The notes below the pieces were generated by a model. It was not told where the DNA came from and did not search any database. It saw only the letters and a program-made list of their open reading frames with translations. A program made the translations under genes and the position numbers. A stretch of DNA of 64,000 bases, from the NCBI GenBank assembly GCA_903919125.1, contig CAIXGS010000045.1, positions 1 through 64,000 of the forward strand, written 5' to 3'. Within the stretch, counting starts at the first letter, position 1; each line of letters begins with the position of its first letter. Of the stretch, positions 19,652 to 28,160 are shown in pieces. The stretch is from an uncultured Spartobacteria bacterium (GTDB taxonomy: Bacteria > Verrucomicrobiota > Verrucomicrobiia > Chthoniobacterales > Chthoniobacteraceae).

Positions 19652-21912
19652 TTCGCCTCCATCGCCTTCACATGAATCCGGATGGGCTCGGAAAAAACGA
19701 TATCCACAATATCCTTCGGTGCAGCTGCTTCTGTCACAGCTTTTAAGCGCTTTACAGCTTCGCCTTTGTTCGCCTCCGCGACCTTCATGCGTTCTGTAGC
19801 CGCCTGGGTTGCGAGCGCCGTCTCACTCGAAGTGTCGCCCGCTCCAGCTTTTGAGACATCAGCGAGGCGCTGTAACTCGACCGCAACTTCCGCGACTTTC
19901 GACTCGGCTTCAATCTGCGCCAACTCCGCGGCCTTGAGTGCCCCGAGGTTATAGCGGTATTTGGCCACCACTCCGCCGTGGATCGCCAGAGTGTAGTCGC
20001 CAGAAGTCGTTTTCAGTGAAGCCAAGTCCAGCACCAACTCCGCCTTGTCTGCCTTGGAAGGAACGTCGACGGGGGCCATACTTGCGAAGTCAGCCCCGAG
20101 AGGTTTGAGTTTCACTGGCCCTCCGGAAAAATCTCCACGCCATGTGAGCTTGAGCGGAATAGTCAACTTCCCACCCACAGTCGCTTCGAAAGGCTCTGGA
20201 CTGGCGCCTGCGATCGTCAGAGGCGCAACTTCGTCGCCACCTACCGAAACTGGAAAATCGGCCATCAGACGAGGCGAGGGAATTTCGCCACTTGCGTCCT
20301 TAACGGGCCAGACCATCGATGCAGTCGGGCACTCGCGGATGACATCCACTCCGTTTACCTTCCCTCGCCCAAACACCCGCGCGAGCGCCATACCCCGAGG
20401 TGCATTTTCTGCCGTAGTTAATAAAACGTAGCCTTGGCTTTTTCCAGCTGGGATCCTCAGTCCAGTAGCGGAAACGCCGGGCGGCAAGTTTTCGACACCC
20501 AACTCAATCTCCCCGTCAAAACCATCCCTGCGGACTACGACAACATCCAGACCCATAGTCGCGCCCCGACGTAAAGAAACCGGTTTAGACAGAGCCGCGC
20601 GGTCCCCGTTTCGCAACTCCATGTGCAAAGCCCACGCCACAAGCGAGAAGTCCGGCTCAGCTTTGCGCACATTTAACTGGTAAATATTCCGTGGCTCCGA
20701 GCGGGTTCCGCCAAACAAATCGCGAATCTGCAACCGGTAGAGTCCATCCTCCTTCACTTCGAACTTGCCGTAAGGATCTGGGCTCCCCACGTCATAAGGT
20801 ACTCCGTCGTACGCATAACCATTGGAGGAAAGCTTCACTGGGCTAACAATGTCGTTAAATTCTGCGACGTCGGAAAATTGTTCGCCCGCCTCGTTTTTTT
20901 TCACCTGTTGGACGAGCACAAACGGATCAGTGGGGAGACCCAGCCTTTCGGATAAAACCTCCACCCACCAGACGTCTCCCTTCTTGGCGCTGAACTCATA
21001 GGTGTCTACATCGCCCGCCTTCGCGAAGCGGCCGTGGATGGCGCAGGGTAGCGTGACTTTTTGCGCCTGAGAGGCTTTGTCGTTTGGCTCCACCTCCTCA
21101 GCAATAAGAGTATCAGCGGATGGACCGTTTTTAGGTGCGGAAGCTGAGCCCACACTCCGTGTAGATGGCTGACGCTGGAATGATTCGCCCTCGGGCAATT
21201 TCGCAAAAACGAGCCGATAAAAGTTTTCCCCGCCCCCTTGAAAGGTGAGGCCGTGCACCTTCACGATGTAGTTCCCCTCGGTTGCAGCGGTGAAATCGAG
21301 TAGGCCGCTTTGCCTCTCCGCTCGAATGTCGCGCCCCTGCCCGTCGGCGAGAATTAGAACGGGAGTCAGTCTCGAGTCGATTCCCTGAGCGGCACAATCG
21401 ATCACGAAGCGTTCCCCTTTCTTCGCGGTGAAACTATAAAAATCGACTGCTCGGGCCGTGGTAAAAGCGTTACACAGAGAATTAGGCTCGAGCGCAAAAG
21501 CCGTCTCCAACGTCGTGTTTGGCTTGAGCCGAGTAACTTCGGCGAACGTTCCGACAGAAAAGCACCGTGCAGAGGAAATCCCCAAACGGGTCATCAATCT
21601 CGCATCATAAACACCGGGAAGCGCATCCGCGGAGACCGTCACCACAAATTTATTTTTCAAGACGACTCCTGCAGCGTCAGTTTTAGATTGGGCCACAATC
21701 TTTGGTGAAGAGAAGAGAAGTTGCGCCTCCTCATCAACATTTTCACCCGTAATCGTAATTTCTACGGTTCCACCAACTTTCGCACCCATAGGCATCAGTG
21801 TGAGCAACCGAGGTGCGGGAAGAATGACAAGCTGCGCGAGAACTTGCGGAGCCAAGAGGGAAGTCGCAAAACCAATAAGAAGGGCGGCGAAGGGGAGACG
21901 AGTGCGAGACAT
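19648..21912 (-). CDS. PPC-domain secreted protein, locus A
   Basis: A 754-residue protein with a signal peptide (cleavage near VLAQ, residue 26). An IPT/TIG-like domain (about 35-110) is followed by two bacterial pre-peptidase C-terminal (PPC) beta-sandwiches (about 140-245 and 280-400), recognisable by VDFYSFTAKKGE and VDTYEFSAKKGD. The later part has further beta domains and a short coiled coil (about 660-720). PPC domains usually aid secretion or binding and are not catalytic. The gene starts 6 bp after the DUF1549/1553 stop and ends with a 4-bp overlap into the cytochrome-WD40 gene, so the three are tightly coupled. Confidence 0.85.
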   Translation of the reverse strand: MSRTRLPFAALLIGFATSLLAPQVLAQLVILPAPRLLTLMPMGAKVGGTVEITITGENVDEEAQLLFSSPKIVAQSKTDAAGVVLKNKFVVTVSADALPGVYDARLMTRLGISSARCFSVGTFAEVTRLKPNTTLETAFALEPNSLCNAFTTARAVDFYSFTAKKGERFVIDCAAQGIDSRLTPVLILADGQGRDIRAERQSGLLDFTAATEGNYIVKVHGLTFQGGGENFYRLVFAKLPEGESFQRQPSTRSVGSASAPKNGPSADTLIAEEVEPNDKASQAQKVTLPCAIHGRFAKAGDVDTYEFSAKKGDVWWVEVLSERLGLPTDPFVLVQQVKKNEAGEQFSDVAEFNDIVSPVKLSSNGYAYDGVPYDVGSPDPYGKFEVKEDGLYRLQIRDLFGGTRSEPRNIYQLNVRKAEPDFSLVAWALHMELRNGDRAALSKPVSLRRGATMGLDVVVVRRDGFDGEIELGVENLPPGVSATGLRIPAGKSQGYVLLTTAENAPRGMALARVFGRGKVNGVDVIRECPTASMVWPVKDASGEIPSPRLMADFPVSVGGDEVAPLTIAGASPEPFEATVGGKLTIPLKLTWRGDFSGGPVKLKPLGADFASMAPVDVPSKADKAELVLDLASLKTTSGDYTLAIHGGVVAKYRYNLGALKAAELAQIEAESKVAEVAVELQRLADVSKAGAGDTSSETALATQAATERMKVAEANKGEAVKRLKAVTEAAAPKDIVDIVFSEPIRIHVKAMEAK

Positions 21913-21918
21913 AACGGC

Positions 21919-24126
21919 TTAGTGGTTATAAAGAAATTCTTTTGTATTAAGAACGGCCCAAATGAGATCCTCATAGGCAGCAGTGCGAGCCTTGGCTGGA
22001 ACCAGCGCTACTCCGGCAGCGTCGGCGCGCGGACGGGCGAGAAACTCTATCGCTGTTTGTCGCTCCGACGCCTTAGGGAGGCGACATAACGCGGCCTCGT
22101 AAAGTTCGTCGATGTTCGCAGCGTCATCGACTCCCTTAGACAACTTAGCAGCGCGACCATCGGACTTGGCCAACTTGGTTTTCACCTCAGTAGCGTTCAT
22201 CAAGTGTAGGCTTTGCGAGAGGCTTGACGATTGGACGCGTTCGCATTCGCAAGCGCTGTCTGCCTCGGGGCGCCCGAAAACTGTGAGGAAATAGGAGGCC
22301 TTGTTGTAGCTGTTATCTGGGAGTGCAATCGCGCGAGTGCCTGCCGGCAAGTCCGCGAAATCTGTTGTTGCCCCAGTCAACTGATCCACCGCATCCAGAA
22401 GCACTTCGGCATTAAGCCGCTTTGGATAAAAGTGCGAGAAATTCTGCCGATCACTTGCGTTGAAGTTGTTAGGAATAGCACTCAATTGGTAAGCCGCCGA
22501 GTTCACTATGATACGGACGACCGCTTTGAGATCGAATCCGCTTTCCGTGAAATGCCGCGCTAACGCCTCCAAGAGCTCGGGGTTTGACGGCGGGTTAGTA
22601 TCACGGATGTCGTCCTCGGGCTCGACCAATCCCCGGCTGAAAAAGTGTTTCCAATAGCGGTTGACTAGAGACTTCGCGAAAAAGGGGTTCGATTTCTCGC
22701 TCATCCAATCCGCAAGATTCAGTCGGGGGTCATCATCTGGCGCGATTTCCATGGTCTCACCGCCCAGACCAGCCGGCTTAACGAGGCCCTTTGTTTTTTT
22801 GTTTTCGACCTGCGCCATGCCTCGCTTGTGGAACACGATTGATTGCCCAGCAACGGGAGTCGGGCGGCGACCAATCTGGCTAAAAAAAGCGGAAAGTCCG
22901 TAATAGTCTTTCTGGCTCCAGCGCTCGAAAGGGTGATGGTGACATTGTGCGCAATTCATCCGGACGCCGAGGAAAAGCTGCGCAACGTCTTCGAGTTGTT
23001 GCTCTGGCGTTTTGACCTGATTGTACCAAGCCACCGGCGGATTGCTCACCGCCTCGCCCGTCGCCGCCAGTAATTCGCGTACGACGCGATCATACGGTTT
23101 GTTGGCGAGCAGACCGTCCCGCAACCAGGCGTGGAACGCGAAGCTCGCTGGGGTGCCCTTATCCAGACGCTTGTTGCGAAGGAGAGCCGCCCATTTATTG
23201 GCGAAATAATCGGCGTACCCGCCACTGGCCAATAGCGATTCCACCAACTTGGCACGCTTATCTGGCGAGGAATCGGCAAGAAAAGCACGGGTCTCCGCAA
23301 CTGTCGGCTGGTGACCGGCGACATCCACAGAAACGCGCCGCAGAAAAGTGGCGTCATCACACAAACCAGAGGGCGGAATTCCCAGCGTCTTTAAATTAGC
23401 GAAGACAAGTTCATCTACAAAACTCTGTGGCTTTGGAACATCCGAAACTACCGCTCCGAGGGGCACGGAGGCGCAATACGTCGCCACCATCCCCTGATAA
23501 CGCACCATCACTGCCGCATTCCCGGGAATGTCGGAGACCTTTACCAATCCGATATCGTCCACCTCCGCTAGGTTTTTGTCATTCGCCTCGAAAACCGCAT
23601 GACGAGTCACGTCCCTGCTGCTGCCATCAGAAAAGTGAGCGACGACTTTCAGTTGCTGCTCGGAATGCATCGCAAGCGTGCCTCTTTTGGGCAGCACCTC
23701 CAGAGCAGTAACGTGCGGGGTAAACTCCTCAGCGTAAGACATCCCTTGCCCAATCCACGCAAGTATCGTGCGGTAATCTTCGGAATCGGGAGACATTTTG
23801 CGACCTCCACCGTGGGGCGTGGCATTGGTGGCTTTTCTCAAAAGAAGGCTGTGCTCGGGCGCGGCTGGAAAGACTCGCCTTCCGCGACCTTCTTTCACAA
23901 TGTGCTCGAAGTCCTCGTGTGGCTCAAAGCCAAAAAGAGAAAGCCGAAAGCCATTCTGTCCGTTCCCCGCTTTGGCGTGACAAGCTCCCGTGTTGCAACT
24001 GGCCTTCGTGAGTACGGGAGCGACATCGTTCACAAAAGTAAGTCCCGATGCCCCTTCGGCCCTACCCACAACAATGCCGAGGCATACAAATGTGAAAAGA
24101 TACAGACTGAAGAGGGGAACGCGCAT
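21919..24126 (-). CDS. DUF1549/DUF1553 predicted cytochrome, locus A
   Basis: A 735-residue exported protein, first gene of the locus A operon. I chose the ATG at 24124-24126 for its clear signal peptide (residues 1-26); an open frame extends 34 codons further. It has a CX4CH motif at C44, C49 and H50 (CNTGACH), a bacterial Ig-like (BIG2) domain, DUF1549 with a CX2CH motif at C392, C395 and H396 followed by HHPFERW, and a C-terminal DUF1553 ending in DLIWAVLNTKEFLYNH. Two heme-c-type motifs suggest a diheme protein; heme binding is inferred. It is divergent from parB with about 180 bp between start codons. Confidence 0.9.
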   Translation of the reverse strand: MRVPLFSLYLFTFVCLGIVVGRAEGASGLTFVNDVAPVLTKASCNTGACHAKAGNGQNGFRLSLFGFEPHEDFEHIVKEGRGRRVFPAAPEHSLLLRKATNATPHGGGRKMSPDSEDYRTILAWIGQGMSYAEEFTPHVTALEVLPKRGTLAMHSEQQLKVVAHFSDGSSRDVTRHAVFEANDKNLAEVDDIGLVKVSDIPGNAAVMVRYQGMVATYCASVPLGAVVSDVPKPQSFVDELVFANLKTLGIPPSGLCDDATFLRRVSVDVAGHQPTVAETRAFLADSSPDKRAKLVESLLASGGYADYFANKWAALLRNKRLDKGTPASFAFHAWLRDGLLANKPYDRVVRELLAATGEAVSNPPVAWYNQVKTPEQQLEDVAQLFLGVRMNCAQCHHHPFERWSQKDYYGLSAFFSQIGRRPTPVAGQSIVFHKRGMAQVENKKTKGLVKPAGLGGETMEIAPDDDPRLNLADWMSEKSNPFFAKSLVNRYWKHFFSRGLVEPEDDIRDTNPPSNPELLEALARHFTESGFDLKAVVRIIVNSAAYQLSAIPNNFNASDRQNFSHFYPKRLNAEVLLDAVDQLTGATTDFADLPAGTRAIALPDNSYNKASYFLTVFGRPEADSACECERVQSSSLSQSLHLMNATEVKTKLAKSDGRAAKLSKGVDDAANIDELYEAALCRLPKASERQTAIEFLARPRADAAGVALVPAKARTAAYEDLIWAVLNTKEFLYNH

Positions 24127-24309
24127 GGGTGGCAGAAAGTACAACCGCTTTTCGCGCTTATTCTTTGGTGAGATTTGAAACTGCACACGGGCGCTGCCAC
24201 GTCCGTTGGAAAACTGCGCAATCGTCATTTACGCATCCCTTGGTTCATCCGCTCTGATTGCCCCTCGCGGAGTTTGCCTTTTCAACCAGATTCATTAGCT
24301 TGAAACCCT

Positions 24310-25251
24310 ATGGCGAAACCTTCTGCCCTCGGAAAAGGTCTGGGCGCACTGATTAGTGCGCGGCCCGCAGCCCAGTCTCCAGCCGCAAACCCAGCGAACG
24401 CAGCAACCCCAATTGCATCCCCCTCAACAGTGGGTGAAAAGGGAGAGCGCGTGCAGCAACTTCCCGTGCGCAGCCTTGCAGCTTCCTCGCTGCAACCCCG
24501 CAAAAACTTCCCTGAGGAGGAACTTCGGGAACTCGCCGACTCCATCCGCGAGCACGGAATTTTGCAGCCCCTCATCTGCCGAGTGCACGAGGGTCGCAAC
24601 GAACTGATCGCCGGAGAACGCCGCTGGCGAGCCGCCCAAATTGTGGGATTAGAAACGGTCCCAGTGATTCTCAGGGAGGCCTCCGACAAAGACGTTTTGG
24701 AACTCGCGCTCATCGAAAATCTTCAGCGCGCGGAGCTCAATCCCGTGGAGGAATCCAAGGCGTACCTGCGGCTTTCCCAAGAGTTTTCCATGAAGCAGGA
24801 GGACATCGCAAAGCGCGTCGGACGCAGCCGGGCATCGATCGCAAACAGCTTGCGTTTGCTGGATTTGGCGCCGGAGATTCAAACATGGCTAACACAGGAT
24901 CGTTTGAGTGTTGGACATGCAAAAGTGCTTCTGGGGCTCCGCTCTTCAGAAGAGCAGGTGGCTGCTGCAGAGGAAGTTTTACGTAAAGGACTCACCGTCC
25001 GCGCCACTGAAACCTTGATCGCACAGCAGTCCGCAAACACGGGGGACGTTCGTCGTGCAAAGAATAACAAGGCAACATCCCGACTCGCTCCCGCACTGCA
25101 CAATTTGCAAAACCGTTTACAGCGCCACCTAGGCACCCACGTCGCTTTGCATCATGGAGAGAAACGGGGCCGGATCGAGATCGATTATTACGGGCAGGAT
25201 GATCTTGAGCGGTTACTCGTTGTGATCGGATTAGCTCAGGAAGAACTTTAG
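24310..25251 (+). CDS. parB: Chromosome-partitioning protein ParB
   Basis: A 313-residue ParB/Spo0J family protein. The N-terminus (KGLGALISARP) is the usual ParA-contacting region. The CTPase/ParB core includes LQPRKNF, GERRWRAA and ENLQRAELNPVEE. A helix-turn-helix follows (QEDIAKRVGRSRASIANSLRLL), then a C-terminal dimerisation domain. It binds parS sites and acts in chromosome segregation. parA does not lie next to it, which is unusual, and I found no good parS site in the window. The M28 peptidase gene starts 8 bp after its stop. Confidence 0.95.
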   Translation: MAKPSALGKGLGALISARPAAQSPAANPANAATPIASPSTVGEKGERVQQLPVRSLAASSLQPRKNFPEEELRELADSIREHGILQPLICRVHEGRNELIAGERRWRAAQIVGLETVPVILREASDKDVLELALIENLQRAELNPVEESKAYLRLSQEFSMKQEDIAKRVGRSRASIANSLRLLDLAPEIQTWLTQDRLSVGHAKVLLGLRSSEEQVAAAEEVLRKGLTVRATETLIAQQSANTGDVRRAKNNKATSRLAPALHNLQNRLQRHLGTHVALHHGEKRGRIEIDYYGQDDLERLLVVIGLAQEEL

Positions 25252-25259
25252 GGGAGACT

Positions 25260-26234
25260 ATGGTTCTGTTTCGAAATTCGCCCGGAATTTTGGCGATTGC
25301 TCTTGTGGCGATCCTCCCCCTCACCGCCTGTAAGCGGGAGGCGAAATTGCCTGCTGAATCAGCTACAACCGCGGCCCCCGCGCAAACCATACCGCTGGAT
25401 ATTTGGACGGAGTTTAGCGGGCAACGTGCCTTGGATAATGTCCGCGCGCAAGTTGAGTTCGGGCCACGCCCAGCGGGTTCTCCGGAACTGGCGAGAGCGC
25501 GGGCGCAGATCGTTGTCACGCTCCAAGCTTGCGGCTGGAACACCGAAGCACAGGAGTTTACAGCCCCAACTCCCAATGGCCCCATACCAATGGTTAACAT
25601 CATCGGACGCTTTCCATTGGAACGCGGAAATAAGGCAGGATCCTCGACTCAGAAAATTATCGTCGCGTCCCATTACGACACAAAGTTTTTCCGCACTATC
25701 GCGTTTCTAGGTGCCAACGACGGCGCCTCCAGCACGGGGGCGCTTCTGGAACTCGCGAGAGTGTTAGCGCTTGATCCAAACCTTGCGGCAAAGGTGGAGT
25801 TGGTGTTTTTCGATGGTGAAGAGGCCATCCAACAGTTCACAGAAACTGACGGCCTTTACGGCAGTCGCTACTACTCCACTCAGTTGCGGGAGACAGGCAG
25901 GGCAGCGCAGTTCAAGTGCGGACTCGTCTGGGATATGATTGGTGACAAAGATCTTACTATCACCCTCCCGCAGGACTCTCCGAAGGAACTCACCATGGCG
26001 ATACTCGCTTCCGCAGAAAAATTACAATGCAAAAAAGCGTTTCGTATTTTTGACCGGCCCATCCTGGACGACCATGTTCCTTTGAACCAGATCGCGCGTA
26101 TCCCATCACTGGATGTGATCGATTTTGAATATCCACCGTGGCATACTGCGGACGACACACTGGATAAACTCAGCGCCGCCAGTCTCCAGATCATCGGCTC
26201 GGTGACACTCCATTATTTGAAGCAGAACTTTTAA
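25260..26234 (+). CDS. M28-family lipoprotein, glutaminyl-peptide cyclotransferase-like
   Basis: A 324-residue zinc hydrolase-fold protein with a lipoprotein signal (lipobox LTAC, C24). The metal-site motifs are SHYDTK, GANDGASSTG, FFDGEEA, DDHVPL and WHTADDTLD, an order typical of the glutaminyl-cyclase branch of M28. That branch converts N-terminal glutamine to pyroglutamate; an aminopeptidase activity is the alternative. It likely acts in the periplasm or on the outer membrane. It lies 8 bp after parB and is one of few genes here with a Shine-Dalgarno-like sequence (AGGGGAG before ATG). Confidence 0.85.
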   Translation: MVLFRNSPGILAIALVAILPLTACKREAKLPAESATTAAPAQTIPLDIWTEFSGQRALDNVRAQVEFGPRPAGSPELARARAQIVVTLQACGWNTEAQEFTAPTPNGPIPMVNIIGRFPLERGNKAGSSTQKIIVASHYDTKFFRTIAFLGANDGASSTGALLELARVLALDPNLAAKVELVFFDGEEAIQQFTETDGLYGSRYYSTQLRETGRAAQFKCGLVWDMIGDKDLTITLPQDSPKELTMAILASAEKLQCKKAFRIFDRPILDDHVPLNQIARIPSLDVIDFEYPPWHTADDTLDKLSAASLQIIGSVTLHYLKQNF

Positions 26235-26273
26235 GTCTGCCACACTTAAAAAATACTAAATCCTGACTGCAAG

Positions 26274-27839
26274 CTATTTACAGGCACCCTTGATAAAATC
26301 CACCGTGTCTTTCCGGAACTTCTCTGCGTCCGGAAGATTGAAGTACATCATGTGGCCGCTTGCGTATTCTTGGAAACGAAGGTTCGCGCGGAGCGATTTT
26401 GGAATGGGCAATTGATTGATGCTAAACTGCATGGCGTCCTGGGGCACCACAAGATCGCTGCGACCCACCTGTAGGAGGACCTGTAATCGGGGATTCCGCA
26501 CCAGCGCCTCAGCCAGGCGGTTCTCCATGGAGACAAACCGGTTGGCGTACTGATTGAAATTCCATACCCCATAAATGGGAGCCATGACGCGATAAGGATG
26601 ATCACTCTCAAACTGAAGTGTGTCGCGAACGTACGCATTGATGGACGCGGAAACCGCACCGCGAAGGAAGTCGGCAGAAGGATCGAAACTGGGTGCTTGA
26701 GCGTCGATCTGGATGTCATCAGCCAGCACGCGGGCGTCGTAGCCACCGAGGATTTTGCCCTCGTCTTTGAGCAGTTGTTTACGAAAGCGCCAGCGGTCAA
26801 TCCGTAAGTTTTGATCTAAAACTTGTTGCGCAGTAAGCCCCGTAAGGCGAGCGACTTTTGCCGCAACTTTCTGACGCTCCGCGTCTGGCAAAGTGTTGCC
26901 TTTGAGCAACGCAACAGCATACTCGCCCTGAGCGAATGCCCTAGATTCCGCTTCAGCATTTGCGGGGTCGGACTGTAAATCGGCCGCCAACTTTTTATGA
27001 AAATTTGCCACGTTCGTCAGCGAGGGTAGCGCGCAAATAAACGGCAAATCATTGGACGTCTGCTCGCTAATTGTTTGGTAGTTCAACAGCCCTGAGACGA
27101 TCTGCAAACCATTGAGATAAATGCCGTGCTTGGACTGCAAATGCTCAGCGAGTCCCGCACCTCGAATACCGCCGTAGCTTTCACCGCACAGAAACTTCGG
27201 AGACTCCCACCGTTTTTCGCGGGCACAAAACATCCGGATGAATTCGCCCACTGCCTCGATGTCTTCCTCTACGCCAAGAAATTGCTTTTCGTTTTCACCC
27301 TTCGCAGCGCGACTTAGTCCAGTGCTCACCGGATCGATGAAAACCAAATCAGTCGCGTCGAGAACCGAGTTTGGATTTTCCACCAAAGCCGCGAGAGTCG
27401 CGGGACGACGACCATCTAGCAGCGTGTCAACCCGACGAGGCCCGAGACCCCCCAAATGCAACCACACCGCAGAGGAACCGGGGCCGCCGTTAAAACAGAA
27501 CATCACCGGTCGGGAAGCTGGTGCAGCCTTGCAAGCGCGCTCCCCACTGTCGCCAGAAGCAGCGTAATAAACAAAAAAAACGTTCGCACGTAACATCCCG
27601 TCTTCTTTGAGGATAGGCAACATTCCCGTCTGCGCGCAGTAACGCAATTCCTTCCCAGAGATGTGGACGACTCCAGAGGTTTCCTTAGGCTTCACTTCCA
27701 CCTCTTTCACCGCCGGTTTGGCTTCATCTTTGTTCTTTTCAACTGACTCGACAGGCTTCTTTTCTGTTTCCTCAGCCCCACAAACAGACGGAGACAAGCA
27801 AGTAAGAAGGAACAAGGTAAGAGCGGAAATGGACTTCAT
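26274..27839 (-). CDS. S10-family serine carboxypeptidase-like protein
   Basis: A 521-residue exported peptidase. The ATG at 27837-27839 gives a signal peptide (MKSISALTLFLLTCLSPSVCG); a frame 40 codons longer is open upstream. A Lys/Glu-rich linker (about 25-55) follows. The S10 features are the oxyanion loop NGGPGSSAVWLHLGGLGP, the nucleophile in GESYGG, the acid in LLQVGRSDLVVP and the histidine in SGHMMYF. It probably trims C-terminal residues from peptides outside the cytoplasm. It stands alone: its gene is convergent with the M28 gene and 321 bp from the helicase gene. Confidence 0.9.
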   Translation of the reverse strand: MKSISALTLFLLTCLSPSVCGAEETEKKPVESVEKNKDEAKPAVKEVEVKPKETSGVVHISGKELRYCAQTGMLPILKEDGMLRANVFFVYYAASGDSGERACKAAPASRPVMFCFNGGPGSSAVWLHLGGLGPRRVDTLLDGRRPATLAALVENPNSVLDATDLVFIDPVSTGLSRAAKGENEKQFLGVEEDIEAVGEFIRMFCAREKRWESPKFLCGESYGGIRGAGLAEHLQSKHGIYLNGLQIVSGLLNYQTISEQTSNDLPFICALPSLTNVANFHKKLAADLQSDPANAEAESRAFAQGEYAVALLKGNTLPDAERQKVAAKVARLTGLTAQQVLDQNLRIDRWRFRKQLLKDEGKILGGYDARVLADDIQIDAQAPSFDPSADFLRGAVSASINAYVRDTLQFESDHPYRVMAPIYGVWNFNQYANRFVSMENRLAEALVRNPRLQVLLQVGRSDLVVPQDAMQFSINQLPIPKSLRANLRFQEYASGHMMYFNLPDAEKFRKDTVDFIKGACK

Positions 27840-28160
27840 GACGTCACAATGGTCGCATTGTATTCCGAAGTTTGGGAGGGCAAAACATCGCTTTGGATTG
27901 TTTCCAAATACGGGCCAAGCAATGTTGGGCACAGAAATTCTTTCCCAAAAATGAGCCACTCCGTCCCCACAAAAACAGTTTTCCTCACCCGGAAACTGTC
28001 GCGCGTTTGTGGATTAAACTTCTTTCCGATCCAATCCCTCCTCCTCGTAAAACGGTGGGTAATTTTTTTGAAGCGCGTCTGGCGACTATGGCAAGTCGGA
28101 TACTGAGCAGGCGAATGGCAGAGAGGTCAAAGAGGTGACTTTACAACTAAAATAAATGCA
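27840..28160. other. 321-bp intergenic region, S10 gene to helicase gene
   Basis: This holds the upstream region of the S10 peptidase gene and the 3' end of the helicase transcript (both minus strand). Open frames on the plus strand here show no recognisable protein. The part next to 28160 is AT-rich with an imperfect CTAAAA/TTTTAG inverted repeat. I see no RNA gene. Confidence 0.4.
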
